A stretch of DNA of 5,194 nt. Origin: CAYUJH01 sp964394585 (GTDB lineage: Bacteria > Bacteroidota > Bacteroidia > Cytophagales > Flammeovirgaceae). The notes under the pieces are model-generated. The model searched no databases and had not been told where the DNA came from. It was given only the letters and a program-made list of their open reading frames with translations. Below are positions 1-5,194 of the stretch, piece by piece; position 1 is the first letter of the stretch; the number at the start of each line of letters is the position of its first letter. The stretch lies in the NCBI GenBank assembly GCA_964394585.1, contig CAYMYI010000190.1:1-5194 (forward strand). The letters run 5' to 3'. The position numbers were made by a program, and so were the translations under genes.

Positions 1-1716
1 ATACCGAGCTGAAGTTTCCAACACGCGCGAGTATTCCGGATCGAGGCGCTGCCGTTTATACCGTTGAGGGAAAGCGTTGAGCATCATACCAATGTTGCGG
101 TCGGCTTCTTTGAACTCCCCAATTACCAAGTTGACATCAATCAACATTTCTAAGCCAATGGCATAGTGGTAGTTTTCTTCGCCGTACTTTTCTTTATTAA
201 TAGCCACGGCTTTTTCGGCAAGTTGCTTGGCTTGGTCGTACTTTCCTACGATTTTGTAGTAGTCGATGTAATGATTCAGAAAGTTGACGTAGTCGCGGTG
301 TTGTTCAGTAATGCGCTTTTTAATGACTTGCTCGAAACTTGCTTTGAATAGCGAATCTACCGTTTCGAAGCGGTTGGTATAGGTTTGATAGTAGGTGGCA
401 AGTTCAACCTGGGTGTAGTGGTAGTCGAGGGATTGGGTACCGAGAATGCGCTCTTGTGTTTCGATTAATTCGTCGAGGTAGGTCTTGGCATTCAAATATT
501 CATCTTTAGCAATAGAAATATCGTACAATTGCTTGAGTACTTTTGTTCGCTCTAAGTGGTTAAAAGGTACTTTTTCCTCGTCTTCGTACAGCGCTAAGAG
601 GATTTCTTTGGCATTATCGAGGTTGTTGTTGTAAAACTGCCGTTTGGCTTCTAGGCGCATGGCAATTGCATGAGGTGTTTTATCGTTGCCATAGTATTTG
701 GTGGTATTATTATCAATTTCCCAGTGTTGTATGCGGCTTTTGCGGCGGTAGCGGTCTTCGATGTAATAGTCGATGACACTTTCATGTATTTTTAAAAAAT
801 CTTGGTGAACCAATCCCATTCTACGTTCGGCTAAGAATAGGTTTTTTTCTAGCCTCCGTTTGGCATCTTCAATATCAATTCCTTGATCGAGCAAAAGCAA
901 TGCTTGTTGGTATTCGTTGCGTACAAAGGCGATCCCATTGTTTTCTAGGTTTTCTTTAATCCATTCTCCTGCTTGTTGCAATGCTTCATCGGCTGCGGTG
1001 TATTCCCCTTCTTGGCGGGCTATTTCTCCTTTCAGGGTAAGGGCTTGCGCATACGAACGTTTGCGACGGCGTTGTTCAAAGCTGTTTAAATCGCGAGAAA
1101 CAAATGAGTTCACAGCTTCATCGAAAAAGGTTTCTGAAGTTACGATACGCGTTTGCCGTAGTTGCAATAGTTCGGGTAGTTGGGCGCGCACCTCTTCAAA
1201 CAGCCCACGATGCTTAGCATATTGGATGCGTAATGTTGCAATACGCTCTTGAAAGTAATTATCTTTTTGGGTTTCGGGGTAGTTTTTCAAGATATTGAGT
1301 GCCTGCTCCAAATATTTCTCGCTAGTGGCAATGTCGGAATAAGCAAGGTATAACACAGCGGCATCAATAAGCCCCTTTCCATAGATAATGCTGTTCTTTT
1401 TATACACATTTTCTCGCTGCTCTAGGCACTCAAAAAGCGTAGCTTCGAAGGAAAAGTAATCGCCAAGAGCTTCATGATATTTGGCTTTGTACATCAATAG
1501 TTTATTGACCATCGCACTTAGATTACTTTTTTTACTACGTTCTATGGCTTTTTGGCAAAGAGCGAGTGCTTTATCGTACCGGCCTTCTTCGTAGTAGCGT
1601 TCGCAGATTTCCAAATCGCGTTCGAAGCGCGAAATTTGGGAATGTGCATTAAAAATAGGTAGGAACAGAGTGCACACTAAGAGGAGCACTGCAAAGTTGA
1701 ACTTAGCATATGACAT
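1..1716 (-). CDS. Exported tetratricopeptide-repeat (TPR) protein, C-terminus cut by window edge
   Basis: An uninterrupted minus-strand frame of 572 codons runs from the ATG at 1714-1716 off the left edge. An in-frame TGA at 1750-1752 with no ATG, GTG or TTG between fixes this start. Residues 1-26 form a signal peptide: Lys5, a hydrophobic core at about 8-22, and likely cleavage at NAHS|QIS, so the product should be exported. LLLVC15 is not a proper lipobox. The rest is mostly helical with TPR-like units: 38-63 (YYEEGRYDKALALCQKAI), 229-256 (ARQEGEYTAADEALQQA), 394-442 and 483-522 (VGKYDQAKQLAEKAVAIN followed by KYGEENYHYAIGL), with a further unit at about 525-550. The last ones resemble kinesin-light-chain type TPR repeats. 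Residues about 313-347 are rich in Arg, Tyr and Asn and look like a non-TPR insert; a basic RRRKR cluster lies at 216-220. TPRs usually bind partner proteins. Any effector domain would be in the missing C-terminus, so function is unknown. The gene lies 98 bases after the PAS gene on the same strand. Confidence 0.88.
   Translation of the reverse strand, partial: MSYAKFNFAVLLLVCTLFLPIFNAHSQISRFERDLEICERYYEEGRYDKALALCQKAIERSKKSNLSAMVNKLLMYKAKYHEALGDYFSFEATLFECLEQRENVYKKNSIIYGKGLIDAAVLYLAYSDIATSEKYLEQALNILKNYPETQKDNYFQERIATLRIQYAKHRGLFEEVRAQLPELLQLRQTRIVTSETFFDEAVNSFVSRDLNSFEQRRRKRSYAQALTLKGEIARQEGEYTAADEALQQAGEWIKENLENNGIAFVRNEYQQALLLLDQGIDIEDAKRRLEKNLFLAERRMGLVHQDFLKIHESVIDYYIEDRYRRKSRIQHWEIDNNTTKYYGNDKTPHAIAMRLEAKRQFYNNNLDNAKEILLALYEDEEKVPFNHLERTKVLKQLYDISIAKDEYLNAKTYLDELIETQERILGTQSLDYHYTQVELATYYQTYTNRFETVDSLFKASFEQVIKKRITEQHRDYVNFLNHYIDYYKIVGKYDQAKQLAEKAVAINKEKYGEENYHYAIGLEMLIDVNLVIGEFKEADRNIGMMLNAFPQRYKRQRLDPEYSRVLETSARY
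1639..1716 (-). other. Predicted Sec signal peptide of the TPR protein
   Basis: The first 26 residues begin MSYAKFNFAVLLLVCTLFL and end NAHS, with Ala at -3 and Ser at -1, and mature Gln27. A cut just before Gln is common in exported Bacteroidota proteins (family knowledge). It was read by eye; the exact cleavage site is uncertain by a residue or two. Confidence 0.75.
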
Positions 1717-1814
1717 AGTGATTGTAGTTTTTGCTTTTGAACGATGGTTTCAAAAGGCTTTGTGAAAGATATCGTAAAACGGAAAAATCTTGTTACCTGT
1801 AAATTTAAAGAGGT
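1717..1814. other. 98-base intergenic gap between PAS gene and TPR gene
   Basis: This is the only noncoding stretch in the window. Read on the minus strand it is AT-rich and holds an 8-bp inverted repeat close to the downstream start codon. There is no purine-rich Shine-Dalgarno before the ATG; the leader is A-rich (AAAAACTACAATCACT), as is usual in Bacteroidota. A TATCTTTC at 1764-1771 (minus strand) differs by one base from the Bacteroidota -7 element TAnnTTTG, but no good -33 TTTG lies about 19-21 bases upstream, so a promoter is not called. No clear Rho-independent terminator follows the PAS gene stop, so readthrough into the TPR gene is plausible. Confidence 0.6.
1734..1756. repeat. Perfect 8-bp inverted repeat (CTTTTGAA / TTCAAAAG) with 7-base spacer
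   Basis: On the minus strand it reads CTTTTGAA, spacer ACCATCG, TTCAAAAG, ending 17 bases before the TPR gene ATG. It is not a typical terminator: the stem is AT-rich and no T-run follows on either strand. It could be an operator for a dimeric regulator or a small hairpin in the 5' leader of the TPR mRNA. In AT-rich DNA an 8-bp repeat may also arise by chance. Confidence 0.5.
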
Positions 1815-4800
1815 TTATACTAATCCGATGAGTATTTCTAGCTGATTCCCTCGTACTGTTTCTATATAAATGTTGCCTTCATAGGGTTGCATAAGGCTTC
1901 GAGCAATCCATACGGATAGCGATTCGGCACTTTTCGCATCGTTGAACCACTCGTGGATCATCGGAATTTCTGTTTCGTATACCTCGACAATCATTTGTAA
2001 ATAGGCGTGTTCTTCGTTGCGCCCATCTACTAAATGAACGGTTTCGATGGTAAACTCTTCTTCGATGGCATGAATGAATGCACAAATAAGCTGATGCAAG
2101 CGCAGATATACTCCTTCTACTACATCGCCATCATCTTCGGCAATTTGGAAATACACGCTGCTTTGTGGGTTATTTTGAAACGTTCGTTTAATATCATTGA
2201 ATAAGTCCCACGGTTTGAAAGTGGTTTTCTCTAAAGCTTCTTGTTCTCGCATTTGGAGTAACAAATGGAGCTTCTTTTCCGAGCTTTCTAAATGATGCTG
2301 TATGTTTTCGGTTTGCTGCGAGAAGTTAGGGAGCAGCGTATCGAACTCAATTTCATTTTTAAGCATATTGATTTGTTGCAATTTTTCTTCAATATCACTT
2401 TCAACGGCAAGAGTGTTGTATTCATTTAATAGCGTTTGTAAGTCGGCATAGTACTTAGCCATTTGCTCCCAAGCTTCGTGCGCATGTTGGATTTCTTCTC
2501 GGATTTGGCTTACCGTGCCCAGCGATAACTCTCCTAAGTGTGCTTGTGAAAGCTGAGCAAGCGCTTGTTTACGGTATAGCCATAATTGGTTATTGAGCTC
2601 GCGTTGCTTATCGACTTCTTCTAAGGCGATGGCTCTCCAACGGTCTCTTTCTTGGAGCAATACTTCGTCGGTTTCTATAGGAGAAGATACTACTTCAGGT
2701 GTGGTATCCTGTTCCTCGGCTGCTGCTGTTTGTGCTACTTCTTGCATCCATATCATAAACAGCGCATCATCTTCCGATTCGGCTGGTTGTATTTGAATCG
2801 TTACTTCTTTCCACAAACCAAGGATTGGGTTGTTTACCAAGTATTCGCCCGTAAATGAGCCTTCGGGATGTAGTACAGCTTCGGTGATAATAGAGCGAAA
2901 ATGTTCGTAATCGTTCGGGCGCACAAAGTTATTTTCTTCAGCGGAAACAAACACCGTTTTTGTAATGCCAAGCCACTCCACGGCTTTAGGGTTAGCCATT
3001 TTTACCATGCCATCGGCACTAAATAATACAACCCCCATCGGTAAAGAATTCAACAATATTTGCTGTTGCTGTTCGGTTTCTACGAGTTGGGGGAATGCCA
3101 GTACTTCGAGGGGCTGTTCGTCTACCCATAGGAACAGCTGGTTGGGGGTTGTACTAACATGCATTTTGATGTGCTTCCCTGAGGGCAGGGTAATCACCTC
3201 TTGGGTTTCCCCTTCGCGCCGCATCATGCGTTGATACACCTCTCTAGCCTTTCCTTCAAGGAGTTCTTCATGCAAACCGATTTGTTTTGGGCTTCCATAC
3301 CATTCGGTTTTAAAACTTTCGGAAGCGGCAATTAGCTCATGTTTGTGCGAGAGCAGCCCCCAGCGAATTTGCGACAGTTGCTGCACAGCTTTCCCTACTT
3401 TGCGGGTAATAGACCGGTCGGCTTGTGCAACTGCTTCGGCATCGAGAATACGGCACTCCAATAAAACACCTTTAAAATGGGTGAATCGCAAGGCACTTTG
3501 TCCGGTTAGAATGTAAAGTTGCCACTTGCCTTCTTGGGTCATGAGTCGGATAACACACTTGAGTTTATAGTGTTTATCTTCTACTAACTGCTTCCACTGT
3601 TCTTCAATGGCGGGCCAATCTTCAGAATGTACCCAATCAATGAGTTTTCCTTTTAATTGATAACCCAACTCGCGCTTTGCTGCCGGGTTTACATATTTTA
3701 TTTGTTGGTCGTAGTCGGTAAAGATGAGGTAGTAATTTGTGGCATTTACCAACGCTTTGAAAAACTTAGCTCGAAATTGTAACTCGCTTTGTTCGCGAAT
3801 GCGTTCTGTGATATCTTCTAGCTGTAAGCGAATACCCAAAAGATTGCCTTTGAAAAACATACAACTAGCATACAACACAATATTGCGCCACTCTCTATGT
3901 TGAGTTTGTATTTTCAATTCTTTTCGGAACGAGGCATCTGGGTCGGCATTTAAGCTGCGAACCATCTCTCGGATGTCGGTAGTGAACTCTGTAGCAACTA
4001 ATGTAGCAAACTCCCGATTGAGCAAATCTTTAGGGTTATAGCCTAGCGCTTTATTTATAGAGTTACTGGCAAAGATGATAGCACCTTGCATGTTGGCTAC
4101 GAGATACACACAATGAGAGTGCTGTACTAACGAATGAAATAGTTTGTTGGCTTGTTCTTGTTGCTTCTGCTCGGCTGCTTTTTTGCCTATATCTTTCAGC
4201 GTAAGCATCACACGAGTACTGGTGTTTTTTTGCCCGTTGGTAAGTTTTCGCATACGGATGAGTACTTCGTGCCAATTGCCCCGCACATCAATAAATTTCG
4301 CTTGTTTCTCTAGGGTAATGCCTTCTTCTTCTTTCGCTTTTCGGAAAAACCGGTCAAGATCTTCCACATCTTCGGTATGAACGTACTCAAGTCCATATGA
4401 ACCTAGCCGCATACCCGAAGAGTAGCCAAACAGGCGCTGCATTGCAGTGTTTTCGTATTGTACAAATCCTTGTTCGTCCACTACGGTAACTACTTCGTCG
4501 CTGCCTTCCACAAGTTGGCGGTAAAAATCGGTTTCTGTTTGGAGTTGCTGTTCGAGCAGTACGCGCTCGGTATTATCGGTAGCTTCGAGTACAATGGCTT
4601 TTATGGCTACGTTGTCGAGTAAATTGTGTAAACGCAAATCGAGCGTAACCCATGTTTGTGCTTCGGTAATATGGCGTACGGAAAGCAGAGTGTCTGAGGC
4701 TGTTTCTCCTCGAACAATAGCACTCAGCAGTTCATCTACCCGTTCAAAATCATCAGGGTGGATGAACGAAGCAAAGGTTCTGCCCAACCGGTTTTGGGTG

Positions 4801-5194
4801 CCTTGTCCAAGCGTTTTGATGGAGGAAGGGTTTTCGTAGGTAACATGTAAATCGGAATCGAGCAAGATGACCATCTGGTCGGTATGATCGAAAATAGCTT
4901 TGTGTCGTGCGGCTGCCAAGCGGTCTTCGGTGCGGTCGTGCATTTCAAGCCAAATACCTGAAAGAAGCTCCTCATCAAAAGTAGCATGCAGCGTGAGCTC
5001 CCACGCATGTAGTTTGCCTTCTGCCATATGTTCCCAAAGAATGGTATGTGTAGTGCCGTTTTTTCGGAGAAACGATTGCACAAATCCGGGTAGGGCATCG
5101 TATTCAAGAATGGTTTGCAACGATTTCCCATCTACAACAGCGGCAGTCAGTTGTAGCAACTGCTCGGCTTTTGGGTTCATGATGGTGAGGTACG
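1815..5194 (-). CDS. Multi-PAS sensor protein with degenerate histidine-kinase core, 5' end outside window
   Basis: A minus-strand frame is open from the right edge to the TAA at 1815-1817. Numbering from the first Met (5178-5180) gives 1121 residues, but upstream codons stay open and YLTIMNPKAEQLL reads like an inner PAS strand (compare ...YANPAAERLL), so the true start is off the window. No signal peptide or membrane segment is visible; a cytosolic sensor is likely. Modules by eye: PAS A, N-terminally cut, to about 87; B 88-207; C 212-335; D 344-462; E 470-582; F 600-692, short and divergent; G 704-816. Several show the usual marks (ENP/VNP/ANP, HPDD-like, LEDITER-like ends). Residues 820-875 are an acidic then coiled-coil linker. 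Residues 876-1000 match a kinase dimerisation/phosphotransfer hairpin, and 1001-1121 a GHKL ATPase fold. The catalytic residues are replaced: Ser891 for His, and the N, G1 and G2 boxes are lost. PAS ligands are unknown; no LOV flavin motif was seen. Most likely it is a pseudo-histidine-kinase acting through protein contacts (inference). Confidence 0.9.
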   Translation of the reverse strand, partial: YLTIMNPKAEQLLQLTAAVVDGKSLQTILEYDALPGFVQSFLRKNGTTHTILWEHMAEGKLHAWELTLHATFDEELLSGIWLEMHDRTEDRLAAARHKAIFDHTDQMVILLDSDLHVTYENPSSIKTLGQGTQNRLGRTFASFIHPDDFERVDELLSAIVRGETASDTLLSVRHITEAQTWVTLDLRLHNLLDNVAIKAIVLEATDNTERVLLEQQLQTETDFYRQLVEGSDEVVTVVDEQGFVQYENTAMQRLFGYSSGMRLGSYGLEYVHTEDVEDLDRFFRKAKEEEGITLEKQAKFIDVRGNWHEVLIRMRKLTNGQKNTSTRVMLTLKDIGKKAAEQKQQEQANKLFHSLVQHSHCVYLVANMQGAIIFASNSINKALGYNPKDLLNREFATLVATEFTTDIREMVRSLNADPDASFRKELKIQTQHREWRNIVLYASCMFFKGNLLGIRLQLEDITERIREQSELQFRAKFFKALVNATNYYLIFTDYDQQIKYVNPAAKRELGYQLKGKLIDWVHSEDWPAIEEQWKQLVEDKHYKLKCVIRLMTQEGKWQLYILTGQSALRFTHFKGVLLECRILDAEAVAQADRSITRKVGKAVQQLSQIRWGLLSHKHELIAASESFKTEWYGSPKQIGLHEELLEGKAREVYQRMMRREGETQEVITLPSGKHIKMHVSTTPNQLFLWVDEQPLEVLAFPQLVETEQQQQILLNSLPMGVVLFSADGMVKMANPKAVEWLGITKTVFVSAEENNFVRPNDYEHFRSIITEAVLHPEGSFTGEYLVNNPILGLWKEVTIQIQPAESEDDALFMIWMQEVAQTAAAEEQDTTPEVVSSPIETDEVLLQERDRWRAIALEEVDKQRELNNQLWLYRKQALAQLSQAHLGELSLGTVSQIREEIQHAHEAWEQMAKYYADLQTLLNEYNTLAVESDIEEKLQQINMLKNEIEFDTLLPNFSQQTENIQHHLESSEKKLHLLLQMREQEALEKTTFKPWDLFNDIKRTFQNNPQSSVYFQIAEDDGDVVEGVYLRLHQLICAFIHAIEEEFTIETVHLVDGRNEEHAYLQMIVEVYETEIPMIHEWFNDAKSAESLSVWIARSLMQPYEGNIYIETVRGNQLEILIGLV
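1818..2555 (-). other. Degenerate histidine-kinase transmitter domain (DHp-like plus HATPase-like)
   Basis: Residues about 876-1121 of the PAS protein. The start aligns with the family pattern LGQLxAGxAHEINNPL as LGELSLGTVSQIREEI (882-897), with Ser891 at the His position and Pro lost. The second helix (about 960-985) leads into FKPWDL (988-993), matching the xxPVDL that joins to the ATPase domain. In the ATPase part LHQLICAFIHAI (1028-1039) covers the N box with His1037 for Asn; VEVYETEIP (1065-1073) covers the DNGxGIP G1 box with D and both G lost; SLSVWIARSL (1087-1096) covers GLGLxIxxxL with both Gly now Ser. EGNIYIETVRG (1101-1111) and the last strand are well kept. The alignment is by eye against remembered family patterns. 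Confidence 0.72.

Noticed and set aside
166..351. Plus-strand open frame of 61 codons rich in Val and Phe
   Set aside because: It looks like a membrane peptide, but it is the complement of the Lys-, Glu- and Asn-rich TPR coding sequence, so the hydrophobicity is a by-product.
917..1252. Plus-strand open frame of 111 codons
   Set aside because: It lies wholly opposite the TPR gene, is rich in Arg, Ser and Cys as expected of an antisense shadow, and shows no domain or start signal.
1764..1771. Possible Bacteroidota -7 promoter element (TATCTTTC, minus strand)
   Set aside because: One mismatch to TAnnTTTG and no TTTG-like -33 element at a proper distance upstream; such matches are frequent by chance in AT-rich DNA.
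1785..1814. Possible terminator after the PAS gene (ACCT...AGGT, then a T-run at 1783-1787)
   Set aside because: The stem is only 4 bp with a 12-base loop, and the T-run (1783-1787) is separated from it by several bases, so it does not make a convincing Rho-independent terminator.
2318..2345. A second H-box-like string, LLPNFSQQTENI (residues 949-960), resembling FLANMSHEIRTP
   Set aside because: It would leave only about 33 residues to the ATPase linker FKPWDL, too few for a two-helix DHp; the match at 882-897 has the right spacing for the NNPL type.
4736..5131. Minus-strand open frame of 131 codons in another frame
   Set aside because: It sits fully inside the PAS gene, whose own frame encodes clear PAS domains across the same bases.

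Overview
The window appears to come from a Bacteroidota chromosome, possibly of the Cytophagales type. This placement is an inference from moderately AT-rich DNA, no Shine-Dalgarno sequence before the one visible start codon, a signal peptide predicted to be cut just before Gln, and the families present (a large multi-PAS sensor and a long secreted TPR protein). No RNA gene, mobile element, CRISPR array or plus-strand gene was found.

Layout: both genes are on the minus strand, so they read from right to left. At the right, from the window edge down to 1815, lies a very large multi-PAS protein (more than 1,125 codons visible). Its 5' end is outside the window: the reading frame is open to the edge, and the first Met sits inside a PAS domain, so it is not a convincing start. 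After its TAA comes a 98-base gap (1717-1814) with an 8-bp inverted repeat. The second gene starts at 1716 and runs off the left edge. It encodes an exported tetratricopeptide-repeat protein of which 572 residues are visible and the C-terminus is missing.

The main point of interest is the C-terminus of the PAS protein. It has the layout of a histidine kinase: a dimerisation/phosphotransfer helical hairpin followed by a GHKL ATPase-like fold that reaches the usual last strand. However, the phospho-acceptor His and the N, G1 and G2 ATP-binding residues all appear to be replaced. By eye it is a pseudo-histidine-kinase with an intact fold and reading frame, carrying about seven PAS modules. It could serve as a scaffold or heterodimer partner of an active kinase, but nothing in the window shows this.

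How the genes may work together: same strand and a short gap make cotranscription possible. A cytosolic PAS pseudokinase and an exported TPR protein would act in different compartments, so any functional link would be indirect. The link is an inference from position only.
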